DNA of 64,000 nucleotides from Cyanobacteria bacterium QS_8_64_29 (GTDB lineage: Bacteria; Cyanobacteriota; Cyanobacteriia; Cyanobacteriales; Rubidibacteraceae): NCBI GenBank assembly GCA_003022125.1, contig PXQH01000064.1, positions 1 through 64,000 on the forward strand, written 5' to 3'. Under the pieces are notes generated by a model. That model was not told where the DNA came from. It worked only from the letters and a program-made list of their open reading frames with translations, and did no database searches. Positions 18,476-27,806 of this stretch are shown piece by piece (positions within the stretch are counted from its first letter, which is position 1; each line of letters begins with the position of its first letter). The position numbers were made by a program, and so were the translations under genes.

Positions 18476-21094
18476 TTAGGAGGCCAGCATCTCCACCGAG
18501 AGCCGCTTAAAGGTCAGCCGCTCGGCCTCGACATCGATGTAGATGGTGTCGCCGTCGTGGTAGTCGCCGCGCAGGATGCCCTGGGCGATACTGGTCTCGA
18601 GGTGGCGCCGCACGGCCCGCCGCAGCGGGCGAGCGCCGTAGACCGGGTCAAAGCCCGCCTCGGCCAGAAAGTCCAGTGCCCCCTCCGAGAGGCGCAGCGA
18701 GAGCTTTTGCTCCTGCAGGCGCTGCTCCAGCTGCTGTACCTGCAGCCGGACGATCTGGCGCAGTTGCGCTTGGCTCAGCGCCCGGAAGATGATCGTCTCA
18801 TCGATGCGGTTGAGGAACTCGGGCCGGAACTGCTCCTGCATGGCCTCCAGCACGCGAGTGCACATCTCCTCGTAGCGGCTCTCATCGCCGGCCACATCCA
18901 GGATCAGCTGCGAGCCGATGTTGCTGGTCATGATGATGATGGTGTTGCGAAAGTCCACCACCCGGCCCTGGCCGTCGGTCAGCCGGCCGTCATCGAGTAC
19001 CTGCAGCAGGATGTTGAAAACGTCGTAGTGCGCTTTCTCGATCTCGTCGAACAGGATCACCGAGTAGGGCCGGCGCCGGATGGGCTCGGTCAGCTGGCCG
19101 CCTTCCTCGTAGCCCACGTAGCCCGGCGGCGCCCCGATCAGGCGCGACATGGAGTGCTTCTCCATGTACTCGGACATATCCAGGCGCACCAGCGCGCTCT
19201 CGGTATCGAACAGGTTCTCGGCCAGGGCTTTGGCCAGCTCGGTCTTGCCCACCCCAGTGGGGCCTAGGAAGATGAAGCTGGCCGTGGGGCAGTTGGGATC
19301 GGCCAAGCCCGAGCGCGAGCGCTGGATGGCCTCGGCGACCGAGCGCACGGCCTCGTCTTGGCCCACCACGCGCTGGTGCAGCTCGTTTTCTAGGTACAGC
19401 AGCTTTTCTTTCTCCGAGGCCATGAGCTTGCTGATGGGAATGCCGGTCCATTTGGAGACGGTCTCGGCAATGTCGGCCTCGGTGACCTCCTCGCGCAGCA
19501 GCGTGCTGCCCGAGCGCTGCATCTGCTCGAGCTTGGCCTCGGCCGCCTCGCGCTGCTGCTGCAGCTCGTTCATGCGCCCGTAGCGCAGCTCAGCGGCGCG
19601 GTTGAGGTCGTAGGCGCGCTCGGCCTGCTGGATCTCGAGATTGACCTGGTCCATCGTTTCTTTGATGGACTGCAGCTCGTCGATGACTTCTTTCTCCGAC
19701 TCCCATTGCGCCTTGAGCTGGTTTTGCTGCTCTTTGAGATCGGCCAGTTCGCGATCCAGGGTCTCGAGGCGCTCCTGGGAGGCCGAATCGCTCTCTTTCT
19801 GCAGCGAGAGCCGCTCCATCTCGCGCTGCAGGATCTTGCGCTCGATTTCATCCAGCTCTTCGGGTTTGGAGGTGATCTCCATTTTGAGCTTGGCGGCTGC
19901 CTCGTCGGTGAGGTCGATGGCTTTATCGGGCAGGTAGCGATCACTGATGTAGCGATCGGAGAGCGTCGCCGCCGAGACCAGCGCCGTGTCGGCGATCTTG
20001 ACGCCGTGGTGGACCTCGTAGCGCTCTTTGAGTCCGCGCAGGATGGAGATGGTGTCCGCCACGCTGGGCTCATCAACATAAACGCCCTGGAAGCGCCGCT
20101 CCAGCGCGGCGTCTTTTTCGATGTACTTGCGGTACTCATCCAGGGTCGAGGCGCCGATGCAGCGCAGCTCCCCGCGCGCCAGCATGGGCTTGAGCAGGTT
20201 GCTGGCATCCATGGCGCCGTCGGTGGCGCCTGCGCCCACCACGGTGTGGATCTCGTCAATAAAGGTAACGATCTGCCCTTCGGAGTCTTTAATCTCGTTG
20301 AGGACCGCTTTGAGGCGCTCCTCAAACTCGCCGCGGTACTTGGCACCCGCCACCAGCGCGCCCATATCCAGCGCGATCACTTGGCGATCGCGCAGGGATT
20401 CGGGGACGTCGCCGTTGACGATGCGCTGGGCCAGCCCCTCGACAATGGCCGTTTTGCCCACCCCGGGCTCGCCCATCAGCACAGGGTTGTTTTTGGTGCG
20501 GCGCGAGAGGATCTGCACCGTGCGGCGGATTTCGTCATCGCGCCCGATGACCGGATCGAGCTTGCCTTGCTGCGCCCACTCGGTCAGGTCGCGGCCGTAT
20601 TTCTCCAGCGCTTCGTACTTGCCTTCGGGGTTGGGATCGCTCACGCGCTGGGAACCGCGGATCTGCTGGATAGCTTGCTGCAGGTGGCTCTCCTGCAGGC
20701 CCAGGTCCGACAGCAGCGACTTGCCGAAGCGCTCGTCCTGGGCATAGGCTAGAACCAAATGTTCGACGGAGATGTAGTCATCGCCCCAAGCCTGGCGCTG
20801 CTGCTCGGCCCGGTCCAGCAGCGCGTCCAGGCTTTTGCCCAAATACACCGAGCCTTCCACGTTGGAGACCTGGGGCTGGCGCTTGATAAAGGCATCGGTG
20901 CGCTCGTGCAACCGATCAATCTCAACGCCAGCCTTATCGAAAATGCTGGCGGCCAACCCTCGCTGCTCAAGCAGCGATTTGAACAGGTGCTCAGTCTCGA
21001 TTTGTTGGTGGCGGTTTTGCTTGGCCAGCTCGGGGACGCTGGCGATGACTTCCCAAGCTTTTTCGGTGAACTGATTGGGGTTGGTGGGTTGCAT
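18476..21094 (-). CDS. clpB: ClpB disaggregase chaperone
   Basis: A hexameric AAA+ disaggregase that works with DnaK to resolve aggregates after heat stress. It has an N domain (residues 1-150), NBD1 with Walker [10 protein letters not shown] (about 206-214), a coiled-coil M domain (about 410-530; [19 protein letters not shown] and neighbours), and NBD2 with Walker [10 protein letters not shown] followed by FDEIEKAH. The length of 872 matches ClpB1. There is no ClpP-binding IGL/F loop, as expected for ClpB. A GGAGGGA ribosome site precedes the ATG. No CIRCE element is visible in the 140-bp upstream gap. Confidence 0.97.
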   Translation of the reverse strand: MQPTNPNQFTEKAWEVIASVPELAKQNRHQQIETEHLFKSLLEQRGLAASIFDKAGVEIDRLHERTDAFIKRQPQVSNVEGSVYLGKSLDALLDRAEQQRQAWGDDYISVEHLVLAYAQDERFGKSLLSDLGLQESHLQQAIQQIRGSQRVSDPNPEGKYEALEKYGRDLTEWAQQGKLDPVIGRDDEIRRTVQILSRRTKNNPVLMGEPGVGKTAIVEGLAQRIVNGDVPESLRDRQVIALDMGALVAGAKYRGEFEERLKAVLNEIKDSEGQIVTFIDEIHTVVGAGATDGAMDASNLLKPMLARGELRCIGASTLDEYRKYIEKDAALERRFQGVYVDEPSVADTISILRGLKERYEVHHGVKIADTALVSAATLSDRYISDRYLPDKAIDLTDEAAAKLKMEITSKPEELDEIERKILQREMERLSLQKESDSASQERLETLDRELADLKEQQNQLKAQWESEKEVIDELQSIKETMDQVNLEIQQAERAYDLNRAAELRYGRMNELQQQREAAEAKLEQMQRSGSTLLREEVTEADIAETVSKWTGIPISKLMASEKEKLLYLENELHQRVVGQDEAVRSVAEAIQRSRSGLADPNCPTASFIFLGPTGVGKTELAKALAENLFDTESALVRLDMSEYMEKHSMSRLIGAPPGYVGYEEGGQLTEPIRRRPYSVILFDEIEKAHYDVFNILLQVLDDGRLTDGQGRVVDFRNTIIIMTSNIGSQLILDVAGDESRYEEMCTRVLEAMQEQFRPEFLNRIDETIIFRALSQAQLRQIVRLQVQQLEQRLQEQKLSLRLSEGALDFLAEAGFDPVYGARPLRRAVRRHLETSIAQGILRGDYHDGDTIYIDVEAERLTFKRLSVEMLAS

Positions 21095-21194
21095 ACCGGA
21101 TCCCTCCTAACGGCTGGCTGCCCAATGGGTCGCTGCGACTGGTTGGGTTTGCTTTAATTTTAGTGAGCCGCCAGCCCAGTTTCTGGCCTGCGAG

Positions 21195-21213
21195 CCCTAC
21201 TGGGGCAGTAGGG
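21195..21213. promoter_or_regulatory. palindrome in the divergent clpB / DUF1614 interval
   Basis: CCCTACTG (21195-21202) and CAGTAGGG (21206-21213) form a perfect 8-bp inverted repeat with a 3-bp centre, followed by TTTT on the + strand. It lies 22 bp before the DUF1614 ATG and about 100 bp upstream of clpB. A TAAAAT -10-like element for clpB occurs at 21157-21162 on the minus strand. It could be an operator or a short hairpin; its role is unknown. Confidence 0.35.
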
Positions 21214-21235
21214 TTTTCCGTTCCTCGATGGCCCG

Positions 21236-21922
21236 ATGATCTATCTGCCAGTTTCGTCGCTGCTGTTCCTGCTGCTGCTGGTTTTGGTGCCGCTACTGTG
21301 GGCGGCGCTGGCCATCGACATCGTCCGCATCGCAGCGACCAAGTTGGGCTTTGCCCCCGAGGTGGCCGTGCCGCTGCTGCTGGCGATCGTGCTGGGCAGC
21401 ACCATCAACCTGCCGCTCTACCGCAAAGAGGCTGAGGTGGAGCTCGTCGATGACATCGCGGCGCTGTTCCAGCGCCAGTTCTGGGGCATCCCGCTGCCTC
21501 GGATCAAGCGCTCGATGGTGGTGGCGCTCAATGTTGGCGGCGGCCTCATTCCCACCCTGCTGGCGCTCTACCAGCTGCAGCAAGCCAATGCCGCCGCCAT
21601 TTTGGCCGTGACGGCGCTCGTGACGGCTGTCAGCTACTTTGCCGCCCAGGTCGTGCCCGGCATCGGCATTCAGATGAACCCGCTGCTGGCGCCGCTAACC
21701 GCGGCGGCGGCCGCGCTGATCCTGCAAGATGCAGCGCCTGTGGCAGTAAGCAATCCCTCGGCGGTTGCCTTTGCCGGCGGCATCCTGGGCACCCTGTTGG
21801 GCGCGGACCTGCTCCACCTCAAGGATTTGAACGACGCTAGCGGCGGCGTCCTCAGCATTGGCGGTGCCGGGGTGTTCGATGGCATTGCCCTGTGCGGGCT
21901 AATCGCGCTGCTGCTGACCTGA
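21236..21922 (+). CDS. DUF1614 membrane protein
   Basis: A polytopic membrane protein of 228 residues with about 7 hydrophobic segments. The conserved DUF1614 features are LGSTINLPLY near residue 60, the ALNVGGGLIPTLLALY segment, GIGIQMNPLLAPL and the final SIGGAGVFDGIALCGL. Many hydrophilic residues within the membrane segments suggest a small-molecule or ion pathway, but no function is established. It is divergent from clpB and 43 bp before dnaE-C. Confidence 0.8.
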   Translation: MIYLPVSSLLFLLLLVLVPLLWAALAIDIVRIAATKLGFAPEVAVPLLLAIVLGSTINLPLYRKEAEVELVDDIAALFQRQFWGIPLPRIKRSMVVALNVGGGLIPTLLALYQLQQANAAAILAVTALVTAVSYFAAQVVPGIGIQMNPLLAPLTAAAAALILQDAAPVAVSNPSAVAFAGGILGTLLGADLLHLKDLNDASGGVLSIGGAGVFDGIALCGLIALLLT

Positions 21923-21965
21923 GCATCCTCCGTTAAAATGCAGGCGCCCGCTCGTTGGAGTCGCC

Positions 21966-22073
21966 ATGGCCAAGATCGTCAGCCGCCGCCCGCTGGGCCA
22001 GCAGCCGGTCTATGACATCGGCGTTGCCCGGGACCACAACTTCGTCCTGGCCGATGGGTCGGTGGCCTCAAAC
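21966..22073 (+). other. C-terminal split intein fragment (DnaE IntC)
   Basis: Residues 1-36 of the dnaE-C product. They carry the catalytic His of block F (DHNF), the penultimate residue Ser35 in place of the commoner His, and terminal Asn36 for cyclisation. The junction Asn36/Cys37 falls between bases 22073 and 22074. Ser before Asn is typical of the DnaE split inteins. Confidence 0.95.
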
Positions 22074-23303
22074 TGCTTTAACAAGTCCCACTCCACCGCC
22101 TACGCCTACATTACCTACCAGACGGCGTACCTCAAGGCCAATTACCCGGTGGAGTACATGGCCGCGCTGCTATCGGCCAACAGCGACAGTACCGACAAAA
22201 TCGAAAGATACATCGAAACCTGCCAGCGGATGGCGATCGCGGTCGAGCCGCCCGATATCAACCGCTCGCAGGTGAGCTTCACCCCTGTGGGCGATGCCAT
22301 TCTGTTTGGGCTCTCGGCGGTGCGCAACGTGGGTCACAGCGCCATCGAAAATATCCTGGCAGCGCGCGAGCAAGCCGGCGGGGCCTTCCAGTCGCTCGCC
22401 GATCTGTGCGCGCGCGTCGATTTGCAAACAGTCAACCGCCGCGCCCTGGAATCGCTGATCTACTGCGGTGCCCTGGACTGCCTGGGCAGCAACCGCAACC
22501 AGCTCATCTGCAGCCTCGAGCCCATGCTGAAGTGGGCCCAGGGCCGGGCGCGCGCGCGCAATAGCGGGCAGTTTAGCTTATTTGAGGCCGATGCCTCGAG
22601 TTCGGAGACGGATGGCTTCGCCGATGCCCCGGTCCTGGAAAACGTCGCCGATTTCTCGCCGGCGGATAAGCTCAAGCAAGAAAAGGACCTGCTGGGATTC
22701 TACGTCTCCGACCATCCGCTCAAAGCCACCCGCCAGGCCGCTCGGGTGTTTGCCCCCGTCAGCCTGGGCGAGCTGGGGGGCTACGAGGCCAAGCAAGCGG
22801 TCAGCGCGCTCGCCCTAGTGGCCGAAGCCAAGCCCGTCACGACCAAAAAAGGTGATCGCATGGCCTTCGTCACGCTCGAGGATCTCTCCGGGCAGGCCGA
22901 GGGTGTGGTCTTTCCGGATGCCTACGAGCGCATCGGATCGCTGCTGGAGGCGGACGCACGCCTGATCGTTTGGGGCAAAGTCGATTGGCGCAACGAGCAG
23001 CCGCAGCTGCTGGTCGACGATGCCGAGACCGTGGAGCGCGTCCGCATGGTGGTGGTGGATCTCACGCCGCAGCAGGCAGCCGACCGGCAAGCCTTGCGCC
23101 GGTTGCAAGATACCCTACAGTCGCAATCGGGCGAGCGCGCCCCGGCGCGCGTCCCGGTAGTAGGGGCCATTGGCGATGGCAGCCGCCAGCAATTCGTGCG
23201 CTTTGGGCCCCGCTACTGGGTGCCCGACGATGGCGAGGCCGTGGAGCGGCTCAACGCCATGGGCTTTAGCGCGCGGGCGGCTGCCTTGATGGGCCAGCGC
23301 TAG
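21966..23303 (+). CDS. dnaE-C: DNA polymerase III alpha subunit, C-terminal half with split-intein IntC
   Basis: In many cyanobacteria the replicative polymerase alpha subunit is encoded by two unlinked genes and joined by protein trans-splicing. The first 36 residues are the C-terminal intein piece: block F VYDIGVARDHNFVLADG and block G VASN ending in the catalytic Asn36. The +1 extein residue is Cys37 followed by FN, as in Npu and Ssp DnaE. The extein (37-445) continues with KSHSTAYAYITYQTAYLKANYP, the helix-hairpin-helix region and the OB-fold (GDRMAFVTLEDLSG). The N-terminal half must lie elsewhere. The stop shares bases with the convergent ssb stop. Confidence 0.97.
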   Translation: MAKIVSRRPLGQQPVYDIGVARDHNFVLADGSVASNCFNKSHSTAYAYITYQTAYLKANYPVEYMAALLSANSDSTDKIERYIETCQRMAIAVEPPDINRSQVSFTPVGDAILFGLSAVRNVGHSAIENILAAREQAGGAFQSLADLCARVDLQTVNRRALESLIYCGALDCLGSNRNQLICSLEPMLKWAQGRARARNSGQFSLFEADASSSETDGFADAPVLENVADFSPADKLKQEKDLLGFYVSDHPLKATRQAARVFAPVSLGELGGYEAKQAVSALALVAEAKPVTTKKGDRMAFVTLEDLSGQAEGVVFPDAYERIGSLLEADARLIVWGKVDWRNEQPQLLVDDAETVERVRMVVVDLTPQQAADRQALRRLQDTLQSQSGERAPARVPVVGAIGDGSRQQFVRFGPRYWVPDDGEAVERLNAMGFSARAAALMGQR

Positions 23304-23734
23304 AAGGGGATGTCGTCGAGGTTGGCCTCGGACTCGGCAGCGGCACTGGTCTCGGGCACTCGGGCGGCTGTACCGGCCTCGCTCGATCCGGTGGCGCCGG
23401 TTTCGGCCTCGCCCGCTGAGGCACTGGCCAGCGCCGCTAGGGGATGGATGCGGTAGGCAATCAGCTCGGTCCGCTTCTCTTTAAATCCCTCCGGCCGGTC
23501 GATGGCGTTCATTTGCAGGCGCCCCTCAATGATGAGGCGATCGCCAACGGCGCGCTCCTGCTGGATCCGGGTGGCCAAGTTGCCCCAGCCAACGACTTTG
23601 ACCGTGGCCGGGGGATCGTCCTGGCGCAACCCCGGAAACTCCACCAGCATCTCGGCCACCGGGGTCTGGTTGTCCTGGGTGTAGCGCAGCTCCGGTGCGC
23701 TGGCGACCTGCGCCATCAGGATGCAGCTATTCAT
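23300..23734 (-). CDS. ssb: single-stranded DNA-binding protein
   Basis: SSB coats single-stranded DNA and recruits repair and replication enzymes. The 144 residues hold one OB-fold of the cyanobacterial type (MNSCILMAQVASAPELRYTQDNQTPVAEM, VKVVGWGNLA, DRLIIEGRL), a Ser/Ala/Glu linker, and the acidic tip LDDIPF that binds partners. The Ala/Glu/Thr-rich linker is typical. It is convergent with dnaE-C, with overlapping stop codons. Confidence 0.93.
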   Translation of the reverse strand: MNSCILMAQVASAPELRYTQDNQTPVAEMLVEFPGLRQDDPPATVKVVGWGNLATRIQQERAVGDRLIIEGRLQMNAIDRPEGFKEKRTELIAYRIHPLAALASASAGEAETGATGSSEAGTAARVPETSAAAESEANLDDIPF

Positions 23735-23784
23735 GGCAGCGGCGTAGAATCGGGTCGGCTCTAGCTTAGCCGCGCTGGGAACCC

Positions 23785-26313
23785 TCAGGCGCTGCCCACC
23801 TCAACCGCCTGCTCGCGCTCGATGAAGTCTTGCACGCGCTGGCAGTAATCCTGCAGTATCCGCTCCACCCAGTCGCGGTCCTCACCGTTGGCAAAGACGT
23901 GCACCAGCGGCTCGCTGGCATCCGGCAGCACCAGCACCCAGTCGTCGCCGCTCCCGTGGGCGATCTTGACGCCATCGATCAGCGCTAGGTGATCGGCAGC
24001 GTGCGTCTCAACCAAGTGGCGCATCAGGCTGCCCTTGACGGCCCAGGGGCAGTGCATGGTGTGGGATTGGTGGCAGACCTGGGGCAGCCCCTTGCGGATC
24101 TCGGCCAGCGAGCGCTCCTGCACGGTGATCAGCTCGATGAGCTTGGCAATGCAGAACATGGCATCGAAGCCCGGATGCAGCTGCGGAAAGATAAAGCCCG
24201 TCTCGCCACTGCCGCCCAAAATGGCATTGGGCCGCTGCTGGATGGCTTCCATCAGGGCCGTGGGATTGGCTTTGGTGCGCACGACATTGCCGCCGTGTCG
24301 TTCGGCAATGCGCTCGACCGTGCTGGCGGCATGCACCGGCACCACGACCGTGCGGCGCGGGTGCGAGGCCAACAGGGTCTCCACCATCAGCGCCGTCAGC
24401 AGCTCGCCGCGAATGGGCGTGCCGGTCTCGTCCACCAGCGTTAGCTGCTCGCCGTTGGCTGCCACTTGCGCGCCAAAAGTGGCGCTCAGGGCCCCCACCA
24501 CCTGGCCCAGCTGGCCGAGCAGGGTCTCGCGCTCCTGGGCCGAGAGGGCCGTCTGGCTGAGCGTGGCGTTGAGCACCACGGCATCGCAGCCGAATTTGGC
24601 CATCAGGCGCGGCAGGACGGCCCCCGAGACCGCATAGGCATAGTCAATGACGACCTTGGCGCGGCTGTTGCGCACCGCCTCGACGTTGAGGTTGGCCTCA
24701 AACCCGCGGCTGTAGGCATCCAGAATCTGGCTGGGATAGGTCATGTTCCCAATATCGGGAATTTGCACGCGCCGCAGATCCTCTTTGAAGTAGGTGCCCT
24801 CCAATTTCTTTTCTTTGGCCTTGGGCAAATCGATGCCGCTGGCGTCAAAAAACTCCAGCAGCATGCTGTCGGTTCGGCTGGGATGGAGCCGTACGTGAAT
24901 GCCGCCCCAGACCCCCAACTGCGGCACCAAGGTCCGTGCAATGGGAACGGCCGTGGCCTCTAGGTTTTGAATGTTGACCCCAGCCGACATCAACCCCGAT
25001 ACCAGCGAGCGCGTCACCATGCGCGAGACGCTGCGCTGGTCACGCGAGACTGTCACGCTCGCGCCCGGCGGCAGGGTGGAACCGTAAGCCGCCCCCAGCT
25101 TGACGGCGAATTCAGGGGTGATGTCGATGTTGGCAATGCCGGTCACCCCCTGCTGCCCGAACAGGTTGCGCTGGGCCATGTTGCCCCAAATCAAGCTGAT
25201 GTTGAGGATGGCCCCCGACTCGATGCGCTTGTTGGGCCAGACGCGGACGTTGGAGGCGATCAGGGCTTCCTCGCCCACTGTCGAGAGCGTGCCCACCGTC
25301 GCCCCTTCCAGGACTTGGGCGCGGCGGCCGACGCGGCAGCCGCGCGCGATGGTGCAAGCTCGCAGGCTGGCCTGCTCGCCGATGGTGGCCCCACTCCAGA
25401 CCACCGGGTGCTTGAGATCGGCTTCGGCGCCTACTGTGACGTCGTCCCCCAACACCGTTCCGGCGCCGATTTTGACGTTGGGGCCAATGCGGCAGTTATT
25501 GCCGATCGCAACGGGGCCCTCAATCTGGGCGCTGGGATCGATAGCGGTGCGCTCGCCCACCCAGAGTCCCGCCTCACGCTGTGGATAGTCAAACTCGAGC
25601 GCCACCTGCCCGTTGAGCGCGTCGTACTGGGACTCGCGATAGGCGTTGAGGTGGCCGACATCGCACCAGTAACCGTCGGCAATAAAGCCGTACATGGGGT
25701 CGCCCTGGGCCAGCAGTTGCGGGAACAGATCGGTGGAGAAGTCGCTCTCTTCGCCCTCGGGCAGGTAGTCCAGCACCTCGGGCTCTAGGATGTAGGTGCC
25801 GGTGTTGACCGTATCCGAAAAGATTTCGCTGCTAGCCGGCTTTTCCAGGAAGCGGTTGATGCGGTAGTCGCTATCGGTAATGACGACGCCAAAGTCCACC
25901 GGATTGGGCACGCGCGCGAGCACCAGCGTTGCCTTGGACTGCTTTTGCCGGTGAAAGGCGAGGGCCGCGCTCAGATCGAAATCGGTGATGCTGTCACCGC
26001 TGATGACGATAAAACTCTCATCGAGCAAGTTGCTGATGTTTTTGACCGATCCGGCCGTGCCCAGCGCTTGGTCTTGCTCGATGGCGTAGGTCATCGAGAC
26101 TCCAAACTCGCTGCCATCCTGAAAGTAGTCGCGGATGGCATCGGGAATGTAGTGGAGCGTTGCAACGATTTCCTCAACGCCGTGCCGCTTGAGCAAGCGG
26201 ATGATGTGCTCGGCAATGGGGCGGTTGAGCACCGGCACCATGGGCTTGGGCAAATCGCAAGTCAGCGGCCTCAACCTTGTCCCCGAGCCGCCCGCCATCA
26301 ACACTGCCCGCAT
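23785..26313 (-). CDS. NDP-sugar pyrophosphorylase fused to a degenerate phosphoglucomutase domain
   Basis: An 842-residue fusion. Residues 1-230 form a nucleotidyltransferase (AGGSGTRLRPLT, PKPMVPVLNRP, DSITDFD), usually annotated mannose-1-phosphate guanylyltransferase. Residues 250-370 are a left-handed beta-helix of hexapeptides (IGNNCRIGPNVKIGAGTVLG). Residues 385-842 have the alpha-D-phosphohexomutase fold, but the phosphoserine loop (normally TASHNP) reads HVRLHPSRTDS and the metal loop (normally DGDxDR) reads AANGEQL. This half is therefore probably regulatory rather than a mutase. The C-terminal domain retains GSGDDWVLVLPDASEPLVHV. The family is common in cyanobacteria; the nucleotide and sugar are not proven by sequence. 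Confidence 0.85.
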   Translation of the reverse strand: MRAVLMAGGSGTRLRPLTCDLPKPMVPVLNRPIAEHIIRLLKRHGVEEIVATLHYIPDAIRDYFQDGSEFGVSMTYAIEQDQALGTAGSVKNISNLLDESFIVISGDSITDFDLSAALAFHRQKQSKATLVLARVPNPVDFGVVITDSDYRINRFLEKPASSEIFSDTVNTGTYILEPEVLDYLPEGEESDFSTDLFPQLLAQGDPMYGFIADGYWCDVGHLNAYRESQYDALNGQVALEFDYPQREAGLWVGERTAIDPSAQIEGPVAIGNNCRIGPNVKIGAGTVLGDDVTVGAEADLKHPVVWSGATIGEQASLRACTIARGCRVGRRAQVLEGATVGTLSTVGEEALIASNVRVWPNKRIESGAILNISLIWGNMAQRNLFGQQGVTGIANIDITPEFAVKLGAAYGSTLPPGASVTVSRDQRSVSRMVTRSLVSGLMSAGVNIQNLEATAVPIARTLVPQLGVWGGIHVRLHPSRTDSMLLEFFDASGIDLPKAKEKKLEGTYFKEDLRRVQIPDIGNMTYPSQILDAYSRGFEANLNVEAVRNSRAKVVIDYAYAVSGAVLPRLMAKFGCDAVVLNATLSQTALSAQERETLLGQLGQVVGALSATFGAQVAANGEQLTLVDETGTPIRGELLTALMVETLLASHPRRTVVVPVHAASTVERIAERHGGNVVRTKANPTALMEAIQQRPNAILGGSGETGFIFPQLHPGFDAMFCIAKLIELITVQERSLAEIRKGLPQVCHQSHTMHCPWAVKGSLMRHLVETHAADHLALIDGVKIAHGSGDDWVLVLPDASEPLVHVFANGEDRDWVERILQDYCQRVQDFIEREQAVEVGSA

Positions 26314-26510
26314 AGAGCCTCCTTACGCACGCGCTTGCGGGATGCGCTCGCTGCATCCGCCCGGGCGGATCGTTGCTGGCAGCCCACTTCTGCCGGTGGG
26401 ACGCGCCATGGGCGCTAGTGATAGATTGGACAATCCAAACGGATTTTAACATCGGCTCATCCGCTCGCTCAAAAGCGGGCCAGCCGCGCTGCGTTGGGAG
26501 CACGCGAACC

Positions 26511-26699
26511 ATGGGAACGTTGTTGGGGATCGTTTTGCTGGTCGCTTACGGCGCCGGCGTTTGGCGTTTCTGGCGCGGGTTCGAGCGCACCAACTTTGAC
26601 CCCACGCTGGCCAATCGCCTGGGCCTCTCGCTGCTGTGGCCGGCCCTGATCTGGAACGGGCGCTACCGCCGCAACTTCACCAAGGCCCTCAAAGGCTGA
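26511..26699 (+). CDS. small conserved membrane protein, unknown
   Basis: Sixty-two residues. The N-terminal helix (LLGIVLLVAYGAGVWRFW) would insert in the membrane. The rest is amphipathic (FERTNFDPTLANRLGLSLLWPALIWNGRYRRNFTKALKG) with a second weakly hydrophobic segment. The layout matches small hypothetical proteins next to unrelated genes in cyanobacteria. ATG at 26511. It is divergent from the sugar-nucleotide gene and 20 bp before cobK. Confidence 0.6.
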   Translation: MGTLLGIVLLVAYGAGVWRFWRGFERTNFDPTLANRLGLSLLWPALIWNGRYRRNFTKALKG

Positions 26700-26719
26700 G
26701 CGCGCTGCCGCCGGCTGCC

Positions 26720-27484
26720 ATGGGACGCATCTGGCTCATTGGGGGCACCCGCGATAGCGCCCGCGCAGCCGAGGTGATCGCAGCCCTGGGCCTCCCCTGC
26801 ACCGTCACGGTGGCGAGCGCACCGGCAGCAGCCCTCTACCCCCAGACCCCTTACCTGCAGGTCCGCGTGGGCCGCATGGCGCCAGAGGCGCTGGATGGGT
26901 TCTTGCAGCAGGCGGGCATCGCGGCGGTGGTCGATGCCTCCCACCCCCATGCCAGCGCCATCTCGCAGGGGGCCATGACAGCGGCAGCGCGGCAGGGGGT
27001 TCCCTACCTGCGCTACGAGCGCCCCGAGTTACCCGCGGGCGCTGGCACGAGCGAGTTCCCCAACTTCGAGGCGCTCCTGGCCAGCGATCGCCTGCGGGGC
27101 GAGCGCGTGCTGCTGGCGGTAGGGTATCGCCCCCTGGCGCGCTTTGCCCCCTGGCAAGAGGCAGCAACGCTGTTCGCGCGGGTGCTGCCCAGGGCGCCAT
27201 CGCTGCAAGCCGCACAAGAAGCAGGCTTTAGCCCGGATCGCATCGTGGCGCTGCGGCCGCCGCTGGGTGCCGAGCTGGAGCGGGCGCTCTGGCGGCACTG
27301 GCAGGTTTCGTTGGTGGTAACTAAAGCCTCGGGTAGTACTGGCGGCGAAGCCATCAAACGGCGCGTTGCCGCGGAGCTGGGCGTGCCGCTGATCGCGATC
27401 GCGCGGCCGCAGCTAGCCTACCCGCAGCAAACGAGCGAGCTGCAGGAAGTGGTGGCCTTTTGCCGCCGCCAGCTAGCACCATAA
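26720..27484 (+). CDS. cobK: precorrin-6A reductase (CobK/CbiJ)
   Basis: It reduces the macrocycle of precorrin-6A (or cobalt-precorrin-6A) with NADPH during cobalamin (or pseudocobalamin) synthesis. The 254 residues begin with the Rossmann motif WLIGGTRDSA, then VDASHPHASAIS, LRYERPE, LLAVGYRPLARF and the terminal SGSTGGEAIKR, all conserved. Homology starts at the ATG at 26720. It is the only corrin-ring gene in the window. Confidence 0.9.
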   Translation: MGRIWLIGGTRDSARAAEVIAALGLPCTVTVASAPAAALYPQTPYLQVRVGRMAPEALDGFLQQAGIAAVVDASHPHASAISQGAMTAAARQGVPYLRYERPELPAGAGTSEFPNFEALLASDRLRGERVLLAVGYRPLARFAPWQEAATLFARVLPRAPSLQAAQEAGFSPDRIVALRPPLGAELERALWRHWQVSLVVTKASGSTGGEAIKRRVAAELGVPLIAIARPQLAYPQQTSELQEVVAFCRRQLAP

Positions 27485-27500
27485 AGGCAGCAGCAACGCA

Positions 27501-27806
27501 ATGGCACCTGCCATGCCCGAAGCCTTCCCGCCCGAGGTGCGCGATCGCATCTGCCAGCACATGAACCAGGACCACGGCGATGCCCTGGTGCTCTACGCGC
27601 AAACCTTCGGCGATGCCCCCGCCACTGAATCGGCGCGCCTGGTCTCCATCGACCGCAACGGCATGGATCTGGCGGCGCAGCTCGGCGATTGCCAGGTTCC
27701 GCTCCGCATTACCTTCGACCATCCCCTCGAGGGGGCTGAGGATGCCCACTACACCCTCATTGACATGCTGCAGCGCGCCCGGCAGCAGCAGGAGGCTAGC
27801 GGTTGA
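27501..27806 (+). CDS. DUF2470 domain protein
   Basis: A protein of 101 residues with the stand-alone DUF2470 domain (VRDRICQHMNQDHGDALVLYAQTFG, IDRNGMDLAA, RITFDHPLEGAEDAH). The same domain is found at the C-terminus of haem-utilisation/FMN-binding split barrel proteins, and stand-alone members are common in cyanobacteria and plastids. A haem-related role is suggested by the family only. It follows cobK by 16 bp and may be cotranscribed. It overlaps the end of the convergent CPBP gene by 11 bp. Confidence 0.85.
   Translation: MAPAMPEAFPPEVRDRICQHMNQDHGDALVLYAQTFGDAPATESARLVSIDRNGMDLAAQLGDCQVPLRITFDHPLEGAEDAHYTLIDMLQRARQQQEASG

Noticed and set aside
18395-19267. 290-codon open frame on the + strand over clpB
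   Set aside because: Antisense to clpB, spans the terminator, and shows only low-complexity reverse-complement sequence.
24967-25788. 273-codon open frame on the + strand over the nucleotidyltransferase fusion
   Set aside because: Antisense to the hexapeptide-repeat region, and its repeats mirror that region.
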